Origin: Sphingomonas sp. Leaf357 | GTDB lineage: Bacteria > Pseudomonadota > Alphaproteobacteria > Sphingomonadales > Sphingomonadaceae | DNA length: 64,000 nt | NCBI RefSeq assembly: GCF_001423845.1 | Contig: NZ_LMPM01000002.1 | Span: 707,281 to 771,280, forward strand | Reading direction: 5' to 3' | Part shown: positions 1-9,626 of the stretch, one piece after another | Layout of the letters: the number at the start of each line of letters is the position of its first letter | Position numbering within the stretch: the stretch's first letter is position 1 | The notes under the pieces: model-generated | Database searches by the model: none | Seen by the model: the letters and a program-made list of their open reading frames with translations, nothing else | Told to the model about the DNA's origin: nothing | Program-made: the position numbers and the translations under genes

Positions 1-13
1 GATTGAGGAACAC

Positions 14-38
14 GTGCTTCGACAGGCTCGGCACGAAC
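14..38. repeat. Single arm of REP-like repeat, family C
   Basis: The stretch reads GTGCTTCGACAGGCTCGGCA plus CGAAC and is nearly the reverse complement of the left arm of the repeat at 5651-5684. It lies just past the end of the permease gene. The partner arm is probably outside the window. Confidence 0.6.
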
Positions 39-42
39 AATT

Positions 43-1344
43 CTATATCAGGCCATCGCGCTCGAAGGCCGTGCCAACGGTCGGCGCCCGCTTCGCCCAC
101 CAGTATAACGGCCAGCCAGTCAGCATCAGCGCGAAGCCCCACGCGCTGGCCTCCACGCCCGCGCCCCACATCGCCCAGACACTGAATCCGAGCCCGAGCG
201 CAGCGGGCATCGCCGCCACCCGCCGGACCAGTGCCGCAAGGGAAATCGCGGCATACAACCACAGCGCGGCACAGGTCGTCAGCAACGCGGCGAACTGAAA
301 GGCGCCGCTCAGCGATCGGCTCGCGGTGGAGAAGACGAGCAGGCTCGCAAGCCCGCTCGACACCAATTGCATCCGCACCGAAACGTCGCGCGCGTTCACC
401 ACCGCGAACCATTCCGGCAGCAGACCGGCCCGCCCCATGCCGAGCGGCACCTCGCCCTGGATCAGCACCCAGCCGTTGAGACATCCGACGGCCGCGATCG
501 CCGCGAAGGCCGCGACGAACAGCCCGGCCCCGCGCCCGACGAACGTCTCCACGAACAGTGCGAACGGCGCGGGCGACGCCGCGACCTGCTCGGCCGGCAG
601 CGCGAAGGCCATGCCCGAACTGACCAGGATGTAGAGCAGGCCGGTCAGCGCGATGCCCAGCACCGTCGCGCGCATGATGTTGCGCCCCGGATCCTGCACG
701 CGCTCCGCCACGCACCCCGCCGCCTCGAACCCGATCAGCGGAAACAGGGTCAAGGTAATCGCCGCGGTCAGCCCGGCATAGCCCGGCCCGGTCCCCGGCC
801 ATGGCGGCGCGCTGCCCCGCCCCGACCCCCAGAGCCAGATCACGATCAGCACCACGACGATCAGCGGCACCAGCTTCAGTATCGTCGTCGCCACCTGCAC
901 CTGCCCGGCCAGCTTGGTGCCGGCCAGATTGGTCAGCGTCAGCAGCCAGATCAGCGCCACCGTCGCCAGCGCGCCGTTCAGCGGCGTCGCGCCCAGCCAC
1001 GGCACGAACACGCTGAGATAGCTGATCGCCGCCCCCGCGATCGCCGCGATCGCGGTCCAGCACGATATCCAGTAGCTCCAGCCGACCAGCACGCCGGCCA
1101 GCGGCCCAAGCACCGCGCCGGTGACCGCGATCGACCCGGTCGCCTCCGGCATCAACCGCGCCATCGCGGCGACGGCATAGCCGATCGCCAGTACGCCCAG
1201 GATGCTGACGATCCACGCCACCACCCCAATCCATCCATAGGGCGCGATGGCGACGGGCAGCAGGAAGATGCCCGATCCGATCATCCCGCCCATGATCAAG
1301 GCGGTCGCGGTCCAGAATCCGAACGGTCGTGTCTCGGTCGTCAT
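43..1344 (-). CDS. APC-family amino acid permease/antiporter
   Basis: This encodes a 433-residue inner-membrane transporter of the amino acid-polyamine-organocation family. The N-terminus after a short polar leader has the family's first-helix signature, with GGMIGSGIFLLP unwinding the helix at the substrate site, and about twelve hydrophobic segments follow. This resembles the arginine/agmatine or basic amino acid antiporter branch, but the substrate cannot be read from sequence. I start at the ATG at 1344 (MTTETRPFGF); an upstream GTG/ATG-type extension of 14 residues is arginine-rich and looks untranslated. It is transcribed away from the sulfotransferase gene. A REP arm follows its stop codon. 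Confidence 0.85.
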   Translation of the reverse strand: MTTETRPFGFWTATALIMGGMIGSGIFLLPVAIAPYGWIGVVAWIVSILGVLAIGYAVAAMARLMPEATGSIAVTGAVLGPLAGVLVGWSYWISCWTAIAAIAGAAISYLSVFVPWLGATPLNGALATVALIWLLTLTNLAGTKLAGQVQVATTILKLVPLIVVVLIVIWLWGSGRGSAPPWPGTGPGYAGLTAAITLTLFPLIGFEAAGCVAERVQDPGRNIMRATVLGIALTGLLYILVSSGMAFALPAEQVAASPAPFALFVETFVGRGAGLFVAAFAAIAAVGCLNGWVLIQGEVPLGMGRAGLLPEWFAVVNARDVSVRMQLVSSGLASLLVFSTASRSLSGAFQFAALLTTCAALWLYAAISLAALVRRVAAMPAALGLGFSVWAMWGAGVEASAWGFALMLTGWPLYWWAKRAPTVGTAFERDGLI

Positions 1345-1418
1345 GTGCTGGCCCCCGCCGCTTGCCCGAAGACGCAGTCTAGGCACGGTTCGTGTTTCGA
1401 CGCTAAGACTATTCGTTC

Positions 1419-3014
1419 ATGACGACCGTCACCCTCCCCCACCGCGATTACCCGCAGACGCTGATCGACGCCGCGCTCGCGCTGCACGACAATCGCCTGT
1501 CGGACGCCGAGCCGCTGTTGAAGGGGCATCTGAAGGCCGATCCGTTCGACGTCCGCGCGATCCGCATGCTCGCCGAACTCGCCGGACGCATCGGGCGCTA
1601 CAAGGATGCCGAAAACCTCCTGCGCCGCGCGATCGAACTGTCGCCCGAATTCACCGCCGCGCGCGCCAACCTAGCCATCGTCCTCTATCGTCAGAACCGC
1701 GCGCCCGAGGCGATCGCCGAACTCGATCGCGTGCTGGAGGAAGACCCGGACAATCCCGGCCACGCCAATCTCAAGGCGGCGGCGCTCGGCCGGATCGGCG
1801 GCTTCGACGAGGCGATCGACCTCTACGAACAGGTGCTGAAGGACGCCCCGCGCCAGCCCAAGGTATGGATGAGCTTCGGCCATATGCTGAAGACTGTCGG
1901 GCGACAGGCGGACGGCGTCGCCGCCTATCGCCGTGCGATCGAGCTCGCCCCCGAACTCGGCGAGGCGTGGTGGAGCCTCGCCAACCTCAAGACGGTGAAA
2001 TTCGACGCCGCCGATATCGCCGCGATGCAGGTGCAACTCGCCCGCCGGGACATTTCCGACGAAGACCGCTTCCACCTCGATTTCGCGCTCGGCAAGGCGT
2101 TCGAGGATCGCCGCCAAGCCGCCGAGGCCTTCACCCATTACGATGCCGGGAACGCGCTCCGCCGCACGAAGATCGTCTACGACGCGCGCGAAACCACCGC
2201 CTTCGTGGACCGGTGCATCGCGCTCTGCACGCCAGACTTCTTCGCCGCCCGCACGGGCGCGGGCAGCCCGTCGCCGGACCCGATCTTCATCCTCGGCATG
2301 CCCCGCGCCGGGTCCACCCTGGTCGAACAGATCCTCTCCAGCCACTCGCAGGTCGAGGGCACGTCCGAACTGCCCGACATCCCCACCCTCGCGCGCCGCT
2401 GGAGCGACTATCCCGCCAACCTCGCGCAGCTTCCGCCCGAAAAACTCCGCGACCTCGGCGACGATTATATCGAACGCACCCGCATCCAGCGCCGCACCGA
2501 TCGCCCGTTGTTCATCGACAAGCTGCCCAACAACTGGGCGCACCTGCCCTTCATCCACCTGATCCTGCCGAACGCCCGGATCATCGACGCGCGCCGCCAT
2601 CCGCTGGGGTGCTGCTTCTCCAACTTCAAACAGCATTTCGCGCGCGGCCAGGCGTTCAGCTACGATCTCGTCGACATGGGCGGATATTATCGCGACTATG
2701 TCCGCCTGCTCGCGCACATCGATGCCGTGTTGCCGGGCCGCGTCCACCGCGTGATCTACGAACGGATGGTCGAGGATACGGAGCGCGAAGTCCGCGCGCT
2801 GCTCGCCGCCTGCGGGCTCGATTTCGAACCCGCCTGCCTCGAATTCCACAAGACCGATCGCGCCGTGCGCACCGCCAGTTCGGAACAGGTCCGCCAGCCG
2901 ATCTTCCAGGACGGTACCGAGGCGTGGAAGCCGTTCGATCCCTATCTCGGCCCGCTCAAGGCCGCGCTCGGCAACATCCTGACCGCCTATCCCGAGGCAC
3001 CCGAGTTCGACTGA
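1419..3014 (+). CDS. TPR-repeat sulfotransferase
   Basis: The 531-residue protein has an N-terminal half of tetratricopeptide repeats (about residues 12-250, helices with the A...G/Y...A...Y pattern) and a C-terminal sulfotransferase domain from about 285. The PAPS 5'-phosphosulfate loop is visible as GMPRAGST at 293-300, and a later RRHPLGCCFSNFKQ segment fits the 3'-phosphate site. No signal peptide is seen, so it should act in the cytoplasm on an acceptor recognised through the TPRs. It sits 121 bp upstream of a TonB receptor on the same strand, an association seen repeatedly in sphingomonads and Caulobacter. The acceptor is unknown. Confidence 0.85.
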   Translation: MTTVTLPHRDYPQTLIDAALALHDNRLSDAEPLLKGHLKADPFDVRAIRMLAELAGRIGRYKDAENLLRRAIELSPEFTAARANLAIVLYRQNRAPEAIAELDRVLEEDPDNPGHANLKAAALGRIGGFDEAIDLYEQVLKDAPRQPKVWMSFGHMLKTVGRQADGVAAYRRAIELAPELGEAWWSLANLKTVKFDAADIAAMQVQLARRDISDEDRFHLDFALGKAFEDRRQAAEAFTHYDAGNALRRTKIVYDARETTAFVDRCIALCTPDFFAARTGAGSPSPDPIFILGMPRAGSTLVEQILSSHSQVEGTSELPDIPTLARRWSDYPANLAQLPPEKLRDLGDDYIERTRIQRRTDRPLFIDKLPNNWAHLPFIHLILPNARIIDARRHPLGCCFSNFKQHFARGQAFSYDLVDMGGYYRDYVRLLAHIDAVLPGRVHRVIYERMVEDTEREVRALLAACGLDFEPACLEFHKTDRAVRTASSEQVRQPIFQDGTEAWKPFDPYLGPLKAALGNILTAYPEAPEFD

Positions 3015-3135
3015 CTGAGCGTTGTAAATCTGTCACGTTAGCGTATCGAATCGCCGCGATCGCACGCTGCCCGTTGACGAATGTTGCACCCGCGAACACC
3101 CTCCTGCGCAACGATAGTTCGTCAAAGGGGGTTCC

Positions 3136-5628
3136 ATGCTTCGAAACGCACGCCGTGCCGCGCTCTCCGCGCTGCTCGCCTCCGCCGCTCTCTCCGCTCC
3201 GGCCTTCGCGCAGGACGTGCCGGCCACACCGGCCGCCGCCGCCGAGGATAGCGGCGACATCGTCGTCACGGCACAGAAGCGGGAAGAGAATCTGCAGGAC
3301 GTGCCCGTCAGCATCCAGGCGCTCGGCACGCGCAAGCTCGATCAGCTCAACATCTCGAACTTCGCCGAATTCTCGCAACTGCTCCCCTCGGTCGCGTTCC
3401 AGAGCCAGCAGCCCGGCGTCACCACCGTCTATATGCGCGGCGTGGCTTCGGGCGGCGACGGCAATCATTCCGGCTCGCTCCCCTCGGTCGGCGTGTATCT
3501 CGACGAACAGCCGGTCACGACGATCGGCGGCACGCTCGACGTGCACGTCTACGATATCGCCCGCATCGAGAGCCTCGCCGGGCCGCAGGGCACGCTGTAC
3601 GGCGCGTCGAGCCAGGCCGGCACGATCCGCATCATCACCAACAAGCCCGAGCTGAACAACTTTTCCGGCCGCGTCGATGCCGAGGTCAACACCGTCGCGC
3701 ATGGCGGACAGGGCGGCAAGCTGGAGGGCATGCTCAACGTGCCGATCGCCGACATGGCGGCGCTGCGCGTGGTCGGCTTCTATCAGCGTGACGCCGGGTA
3801 TATCGACAATGTCGCCGGCACGCGCAGCTTCAACGTGTCCGCCCCCGCCACGCCGCTGGCGCCGGGCTATACCGGCACCGTCACCAACGCGCCCTTCGTG
3901 AAGAAGGATTTCAACACCACCGAAACCTTCGGTGGCCGCGCCGCGCTGAAGATCGACCTCGACGACACTTGGACGGTGACGCCCGGCGTGATCTATCAGG
4001 AGCAGAAGACCAAGGGCATCTTCGGCTACGACAAGCGCGTCGGCGACCTGCAGGTCCAGCGCTTCGCCCCCGATTACCGCCGCGAACGCTTCATCCAGGC
4101 GGCGCTGACGATCGAGGGCAAGATCGGCAATTGGGACGCGACCTATGCCGGCGCCTATCTCGATCGCACCACGCATTCCGGCACCGACTACACCGATTAT
4201 GCCGAAGCGTATGACGCGCTCTATTCCTCGGTCGGCGGCGTCGCGGGCTATCTGTATTTCCAGAATGCCGCCGGCCAGACGATCGACCAGCGCCAGTATG
4301 TCGTCGCCTCGGATCACTTCAAGAAGATGAGCCAGGAATTCCGCGTCGCCTCGCCGCAGAGCGAACGTTTCCGCATCGTCGCCGGCGTCTTCTATCAACG
4401 CCAGAGCAATCTGATCCATCAGGATTATCAGGTCGCCAACCTCGCGCCCGCTCTGTCGGTCAACAACTCGCCAGGCACCTTGTGGCTGACGCAACAGCAC
4501 CGCGTCGATCGCGATTACGCCGTGTTCGGCGAGGCCAGCTTCGACATCCTGCCGAACCTCACCTTCACCGCCGGCGGACGCGCGTTCATCTACGACAACA
4601 CGCTGATCGGCTTCTACGGCTTCGGGCGCAATCCGGCCGGCCCGCCGTACAACGCCGTCGGCAGCAGCGGCACCGGAGTCGCCGCCTGCTTCACCACCAC
4701 CGGCGCCACGCTGCGCAACAATCCCGGCGGTACGCTGCTTCCCGCCGCCGTCGCGGGTGGCCCATGCACCAATCTGGGCGTCTTCAACGGCAGCACGGTC
4801 GACCCCAAACAGGCCGATGGTCAGGGCTTCACGCATAAGCTCAACCTGACCTGGAAGCCCAAGGACGGCCTGCTCGCCTATGCCACATGGTCGCGCGGTT
4901 TCCGTCCGGGCGGGATCAACCGCCAGGGCACGCTGCCGCCTTATGATCCCGATTACCTGACCAATTACGAAATCGGCTTCAAGACCACGCCGATCGATCA
5001 CCTGCGCTTCAACGGCGCGATCTACATGCAGGATTGGAAGGCGTTCCAATTCTCCTTCCTCGGTCTCAACAGTCTGACGCAGATCCAGAACGGCTCCAAC
5101 GCGCGCATCAAGGGCGTCGAGGCGGATCTCAACTGGACGCCGGACCCATCCTTCTCGTTCACGGCAAGCGGCGCCTATACCGATGCGAAGACGCGCCAAA
5201 ACATCTGCAACGCGGCCGATCCGACCTTCAGTTGCACCGCCGCCGGCAACTTCGTGCTCGCGCCCAAGGGCACGCGCCTGCCGATCACGCCGAAGTTCAA
5301 GGCCAACGCCACCGCGCGCTACTCCGTGCCGTTGGGCACGGACTTCAAGGCCTATGTGCAGGGGCTGGTCGCTTATCAGGGCTCGGCCTCGACCGACATC
5401 CGCACCGCGGCGGCCGCCGTGCTCGGGCGACTGTCGGCCTATACCACCGGCAATCTGTCGATCGGTGCCGAAACCTCGCGCTACACGTTCGAACTGTTCG
5501 CCCAGAACATCACCGACGAACGCGCCGAACTCTCGCGCTATCAGGCGTGCAGCGTCTGCAACCAGCGCAACTACACCGTCGTCGCGACCCCCCGCACGAT
5601 CGGCATCCGCGCGGGCGCGAAGTTTTAG
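3136..5628 (+). CDS. TonB-dependent outer-membrane receptor
   Basis: This is an 830-residue receptor with a signal peptide (cleavage near AFAQD, residues 20-30), a TonB-box-like DIVVTAQKREENLQDVPVS segment, a plug with YMRGV and GPQGTLYGASSQAGTI, and a beta-barrel ending in aromatic-rich strands with terminal AKF. It belongs to the FecA/CirA-like class common in sphingomonads. The ATG is preceded by AAAGGGGGTT. No SusD-like lipoprotein is nearby. The neighbouring TPR sulfotransferase is the only hint of function; the ligand cannot be named. Confidence 0.93.
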   Translation: MLRNARRAALSALLASAALSAPAFAQDVPATPAAAAEDSGDIVVTAQKREENLQDVPVSIQALGTRKLDQLNISNFAEFSQLLPSVAFQSQQPGVTTVYMRGVASGGDGNHSGSLPSVGVYLDEQPVTTIGGTLDVHVYDIARIESLAGPQGTLYGASSQAGTIRIITNKPELNNFSGRVDAEVNTVAHGGQGGKLEGMLNVPIADMAALRVVGFYQRDAGYIDNVAGTRSFNVSAPATPLAPGYTGTVTNAPFVKKDFNTTETFGGRAALKIDLDDTWTVTPGVIYQEQKTKGIFGYDKRVGDLQVQRFAPDYRRERFIQAALTIEGKIGNWDATYAGAYLDRTTHSGTDYTDYAEAYDALYSSVGGVAGYLYFQNAAGQTIDQRQYVVASDHFKKMSQEFRVASPQSERFRIVAGVFYQRQSNLIHQDYQVANLAPALSVNNSPGTLWLTQQHRVDRDYAVFGEASFDILPNLTFTAGGRAFIYDNTLIGFYGFGRNPAGPPYNAVGSSGTGVAACFTTTGATLRNNPGGTLLPAAVAGGPCTNLGVFNGSTVDPKQADGQGFTHKLNLTWKPKDGLLAYATWSRGFRPGGINRQGTLPPYDPDYLTNYEIGFKTTPIDHLRFNGAIYMQDWKAFQFSFLGLNSLTQIQNGSNARIKGVEADLNWTPDPSFSFTASGAYTDAKTRQNICNAADPTFSCTAAGNFVLAPKGTRLPITPKFKANATARYSVPLGTDFKAYVQGLVAYQGSASTDIRTAAAAVLGRLSAYTTGNLSIGAETSRYTFELFAQNITDERAELSRYQACSVCNQRNYTVVATPRTIGIRAGAKF

Positions 5629-5650
5629 GAGGACAGACGCCCTTACCCAT

Positions 5651-5737
5651 CCGTTCGTGCTGAGCCTGTCGAAGCACCGTTCTTCTCGTCCACCTCGGAA
5701 TGGAAGAACGGCCCTTCGACATGCTCAGGGCGAACGG
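5651..5737. repeat. Paired inverted REP-like repeat, family C
   Basis: Left arm 5651-5684 and right arm 5704-5737 are imperfect reverse complements of about 34 nt, carrying the TGAGCCTGTCGAAGCAC core. They lie between the convergent ends of the TonB receptor and the crotonase gene, so transcripts from both sides would fold into a long hairpin. It may serve as a bidirectional terminator or mRNA stabiliser. Confidence 0.75.
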
Positions 5738-5749
5738 GGTAAAGGCCAC

Positions 5750-6661
5750 TCAGCGATACTCCGGCGCGTCGAACCACGGGGCGAACTCGCCCCACGCTTC
5801 GGACACCCGGTCCGGGAACACCGCCGCGCGTTTCTCCAGGAAGCTCGACACGCCCTCGCGCGCATCGTCGCTCGCGCCGCGCGCCCAGATCGCGCGGCTT
5901 TCCAGCCGGTGCGCCTCCATCGGATGCGTCGCGCCCATCCCGGCATACATCATCCGGCGCAGCAGCGAGACCGACACCGCCGACGTCTCGGCGGTCAAGG
6001 CCTGGGCCAGCGCCCGCGCCGCCGGCAGCAGGTCTTCGGCTGCATGCACGCTCTTCACCAGCCCACCGGCCAGCGCCTCGGCGGCATCGAACACCCTGCC
6101 CGAATAGCACCATTCCAGCGCCTGCCCGATCCCGACCAGCCGCGGCAGGAACCAGGTCGAGGTCGCCTCGGGCGCGATGCCCCGACGCGAAAACACGAAA
6201 CCGAACCGCGCCGCCTCGCTCGCCAGGCGAAAGTCCATCGGCAGAGTCATCGTCGCGCCGATCCCCACCGCCGGGCCGTTGATCGCGCCGATCACCGGTT
6301 TCCTGGAGGCGAAGATGCGCAGCGCCACGATTCCGCCGCCGTCGCGCACCGCCGGATGCGCATAATCCACGCTGCCATCCGCGCGCACCGGCGATTCCGC
6401 GCCGTTCCATCCGCCGCTGCTGTCGTAATCGAACGTCGCCGCGCCACCCGACAGGTCGGCACCCGCGCAGAACCCCCGCCCCGCGCCCGTCACGATCACC
6501 GCGCGCACCGCATCGTCGGCATCGGTCGCGTCGAACGCCGCGACCAGCTCGCGCATCATCGCGCCGTTGAAAGCGTTGAGCGTATCCGGCCGGTTCAGCG
6601 TGACCGTTGCGATCCCCTCCGCGACCGTCAGCGTGATCGTCTCGAATTCGGGCAGTGCCAT
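5750..6661 (-). CDS. Enoyl-CoA hydratase/isomerase (crotonase) family protein
   Basis: The 303-residue cytoplasmic protein has the crotonase fold: TLNRPDTLNAF near residue 20 and the oxyanion-hole segment GRGFCAGADLSGG near 70, then the conserved NGPAVGIGATMTLPMD helix region. Such enzymes hydrate, isomerise or hydrolyse acyl-CoA thioesters; the two usual hydratase glutamates are not both evident, so the exact reaction is open. It is about 40 residues longer than typical, with an insert after the oxyanion hole. The ATG at 6661 has AGGAG about nine bases upstream; a longer reading frame to 6853 runs through repeats and is rejected. Confidence 0.85.
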   Translation of the reverse strand: MALPEFETITLTVAEGIATVTLNRPDTLNAFNGAMMRELVAAFDATDADDAVRAVIVTGAGRGFCAGADLSGGAATFDYDSSGGWNGAESPVRADGSVDYAHPAVRDGGGIVALRIFASRKPVIGAINGPAVGIGATMTLPMDFRLASEAARFGFVFSRRGIAPEATSTWFLPRLVGIGQALEWCYSGRVFDAAEALAGGLVKSVHAAEDLLPAARALAQALTAETSAVSVSLLRRMMYAGMGATHPMEAHRLESRAIWARGASDDAREGVSSFLEKRAAVFPDRVSEAWGEFAPWFDAPEYR

Positions 6662-6735
6662 GCATTTTTCTCCTGTCGTTGCCACCTTCCGGCCGATCGC
6701 ATTCGGCCGGCGAAACGCATTTAGCCCTCCACGCA

Positions 6736-6833
6736 CGTCACCCGGACCTGTTCCGGGGTCCACTGTGCCGCGAAATTGGCGATTGCGCCTCGGTAGCATC
6801 GAAAGCCGCCCGGTGGACCCCGGAACACGTCGG
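6736..6833. repeat. Paired inverted REP-like repeat, family A
   Basis: Left arm 6736-6763 (GTCACCCGGACCTGTTCCGG core) and right arm 6812-6833 (GGACCCCGGAACACGTC) are reverse complements. It opens a 450-base gene-free stretch (6662-7112) upstream of the crotonase gene that is almost entirely repeat elements. Confidence 0.75.
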
Positions 6834-6857
6834 CTCCTGCCCCGTTCAAACATGTAT

Positions 6858-6965
6858 CGTCATGCTGAACTTGTTTCAGCATCCAGGCGCGGTCAGCCGG
6901 TCCACGGAAGCCGTCTTTTTGGCAGATGATCGCGCCTGGATCCTGAAACTAGTTCAGGATGACGG
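6858..6965. repeat. Paired inverted REP-like repeat, family D
   Basis: Left arm 6858-6890 contains ATGCTGAACTTGTTTCAGCA, itself a small hairpin. Right arm 6932-6965 contains TCCTGAAACTAGTTCAGGAT. The two arms are reverse complements of each other over about 33 nt and are separated by about 40 nt. Confidence 0.75.
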
Positions 6966-6992
6966 GACTAGATGTCGCACTGGGAGAAGTAC

Positions 6993-7014
6993 TGAACACG
7001 TCCGGGGTGACGGC
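6993..7014. repeat. Single arm of family A repeat
   Basis: GAACACGTCCGGGGTGACGG matches the right arm of the family A elements at 11626 and 13903. It has no nearby partner except the 6736 arm, suggesting that the family D pair was inserted inside or beside an older element. Confidence 0.6.
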
Positions 7015-7112
7015 TGGCTTGAGGCAGCCACGCGAAACCCGAAATGTGTTGAACGCCCCAAAGATTCGAGCCGTAACGGGTTTTTAGAAACTCCCGCCGC
7101 ATAAGCGCGGCC

Positions 7113-9626
7113 ATGACCCGCTACCCGCTCATCGCCCCCAACCCGCCCCGCCTCAGCGAACACGGAGACGCCCTCCGCCGCATCGAGGCATCGGGCGTGT
7201 TCAGCAACAACGGCGCGGAGGTGCGCGGGTTCGAACGCGACGTGACCGATCGGCTGTTCGGCGGGCACGGTGCCAGCCTCGCCGTCGCCAATGCGACGCT
7301 CGGGCTGATGATCGCGATAAAGCATGCCGCGATGCAGGCCGGTCGCCCCGATGGCCTCGCCGTGATGCCCAGCCTGACCTTCGCCGCGACCGGACAGGCC
7401 GCGCTCTGGTCCGGCCTCACCCCGCTGATCTGCGATGTCGATTCCGAAGACTGGAGCGCCTGCGCACTGGCCGAGGAACGCCTGCTCGAAACCCATCGGG
7501 ACAGGATCTCGGTCCTGCTCCCCTACGCCACCTTCGGCAACGCGATCGATCTCGATCGCTACGCCTGGCTGCAACAGAAATATCGGGTCGGCGTGGTGAT
7601 TGATGCCGCCTCCTCGCTCGGCACGGTCGACGATGCCGGCCACGGTTTCGGCCATGATGCGCCGTTCGCCATCGTCTATTCGATGCACGCCACCAAAACC
7701 TTCGCGGTGGCGGAGGGCGGGCTGATCCATAGCGGCGACGCGGCCCTGATCGATCAGTTGCGGGCGATGACCAATTTCGGATTCGAGGGCAGCCGCAGCG
7801 CCACCCTGCCCGGCATCAACGCCAAGCTGCCGGAGGTCGTCGCGGTGCTGGCGCAGGCCAAGCTGGAAGAAATCGAGTCGATCTGCGACGCCCGCGTCGC
7901 ACTGGAGGTCGCCTATCGCGCCGGCCTGTCCGGTTTCCAGCTTCAGAAGGTACAGGGCCGCCGCCGCGCGATGCAGTTCATGCCCGTGCTGCTGCCCCGC
8001 GCGCTCGCCCACAAACGCGACGCGATCACCGCCGCGATGGACGCCTCCGGCGTCGGCACCGGGCGCTATTTCAGCCCGCACCTCGCCGAACAGCCATTGT
8101 TCAAGGCGACCGCGATCATCGATCCGACCCCCGTGTCCGACGATGTCGGCGGGCGCATGATTTCGCTGCCGATCACCGACGCGATGACCGCCGCCGACGC
8201 CACCGCCGTCGCCGCGATCTTCACCCGCATCTGCGCCGAGGCCGGCGCGACCGTTGCCGCCCCAGTGTCTGCCGGGGCCCGCACCCGCCCGATCGCCCGC
8301 ACGCTGATCGTCGGCGGCGGCCCCGCCGGCACCGCCTTGCTCACCTCGGCCACCAAGCGTGGCCAGCTCGGCGCTTTCGCGAAAGGCCTCGTCGTGGTCG
8401 AGCGCGACGCCGCGATCGGCGGCGGGCGCCTCGGCCGCTACGCGATCACCTCGGACAGCACCGCGACCACCTTCCTGACGGCGGTGAAGGACAATCCCTA
8501 TCCGGAGATCGCCGCGATCCTCGATCATCCGGCGGGCAAGGCCGTCGCGCGCTATACCGATGCGATCGGCGTGCCGTTGGTCGAGGCCGGTCCGCTGATC
8601 CGCGCCACCGGCGACCGGCTCGGCGATATCGTTGCCGCGAACGGCGGCGAGGTGCTGACCGGACACGAAGCGCTCGGCACGCGCCGGGTGGAGGGCGGCC
8701 TGTGGTCCACCCGCCTGCGCAACCGCGCCGACGGCAGCGAGTTCGATCAGCTCTCGCACAATGTCGTCATCGCCACCGGCGGCCACCAGCCGCTCGACCG
8801 CCTCGCCGCGCAGCAGGTCGCGGGCGCATCGCTCGTCGCGCAGGCCGGCGACCGCCTGCTCCAGTCGGACGAGGTGCTGGCCCTGGGCGGCATGGCCAAG
8901 GTCGCCGATCTCCTGTCGGGCAAGCGCGCGCCGAAGATCGTCGTGATCGGCGGATCGACCAGCGCGCTCGCCACGATCTTCCTGATCCTCAAGACCGCGC
9001 CCGCGATCCCGTTCGGCGAGAACGGCATCACCTTGCTTCACCGCCGCCCCTTGCGCCCCTTCTACCCCTCGATCGCGGCGGCGGAGGCGGAGGGCTTCAC
9101 CGATTTCACGGCCGACGACATCTGTCCGGTCAGCGGCTTCGTCTACCGTCTCGCCGGCTTTCGGCTTGAAGCGCGCGAACTGGTCCTACGCATGCTCGGC
9201 GTCGACGGCCGGGTCGCCGATCCGCGCATCCGGGGCCACCGCATCGCCGGCCCCGACGACGCCGTCGCCCGCAGCGCTTTGGCCGAGGCGGACATCGTCA
9301 TCGCCGCGCTCGGATACCGCCCGCACGCGCTGCCCGTCGCCGATACGAACGGCACGCCGATCGATCTCGCCGCCGCGCACGATCGCGCGATGGTCGACAA
9401 GCATTGCCGCGTCGTCGATGTCACCGGGGCTCCCATCCCCGGCCTGTTCGGCATCGGCCTCGCCGCCGGCTTCGTGCCCTGGGGCCGACTGGGCGGCGAG
9501 GCGAGCTTTTCGGGGCAGGCCAACGGCCTGTGGCAATGGCAGAACGATGTCGGCCAGATGATCGTCGATCAGGTGCTCGGCGAACTTATGGTCGAAGACG
9601 CCGCCCCGCGACGCGCCGTCGCATGA
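7113..9626 (+). CDS. DegT/DnrJ-type aminotransferase fused to FAD/NAD(P)-binding monooxygenase-like domain
   Basis: An 837-residue two-domain protein. Residues 1-375 form a PLP aminotransferase of the DegT/DnrJ/EryC1/StrS sugar class: the lysine K195 lies in YSMHATKTFAVAEGG, aspartate D164 in VVIDAASSLG would bind the pyridine nitrogen, and AKLPEVVAVLAQAKL matches the family's substrate helix. Residues 395-830 form a flavoprotein: FAD site GGGPAG at 401-406, a second dinucleotide site GGSTSA at 613-618, and ATGG and ALGYRP motifs as in N-hydroxylating monooxygenases. No signal peptide. It overlaps the next gene, a family 2 glycosyltransferase, by 4 nt. The fusion suggests amination then oxidation of one sugar or small substrate; this is inference. 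Confidence 0.85.
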   Translation: MTRYPLIAPNPPRLSEHGDALRRIEASGVFSNNGAEVRGFERDVTDRLFGGHGASLAVANATLGLMIAIKHAAMQAGRPDGLAVMPSLTFAATGQAALWSGLTPLICDVDSEDWSACALAEERLLETHRDRISVLLPYATFGNAIDLDRYAWLQQKYRVGVVIDAASSLGTVDDAGHGFGHDAPFAIVYSMHATKTFAVAEGGLIHSGDAALIDQLRAMTNFGFEGSRSATLPGINAKLPEVVAVLAQAKLEEIESICDARVALEVAYRAGLSGFQLQKVQGRRRAMQFMPVLLPRALAHKRDAITAAMDASGVGTGRYFSPHLAEQPLFKATAIIDPTPVSDDVGGRMISLPITDAMTAADATAVAAIFTRICAEAGATVAAPVSAGARTRPIARTLIVGGGPAGTALLTSATKRGQLGAFAKGLVVVERDAAIGGGRLGRYAITSDSTATTFLTAVKDNPYPEIAAILDHPAGKAVARYTDAIGVPLVEAGPLIRATGDRLGDIVAANGGEVLTGHEALGTRRVEGGLWSTRLRNRADGSEFDQLSHNVVIATGGHQPLDRLAAQQVAGASLVAQAGDRLLQSDEVLALGGMAKVADLLSGKRAPKIVVIGGSTSALATIFLILKTAPAIPFGENGITLLHRRPLRPFYPSIAAAEAEGFTDFTADDICPVSGFVYRLAGFRLEARELVLRMLGVDGRVADPRIRGHRIAGPDDAVARSALAEADIVIAALGYRPHALPVADTNGTPIDLAAAHDRAMVDKHCRVVDVTGAPIPGLFGIGLAAGFVPWGRLGGEASFSGQANGLWQWQNDVGQMIVDQVLGELMVEDAAPRRAVA

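Noticed and set aside
1247..3655. Plus-strand open frame of about 800 codons across the permease start, sulfotransferase and TonB genes
   Set aside because: It crosses three real genes in another frame and is arginine/proline-rich with no recognisable motif.
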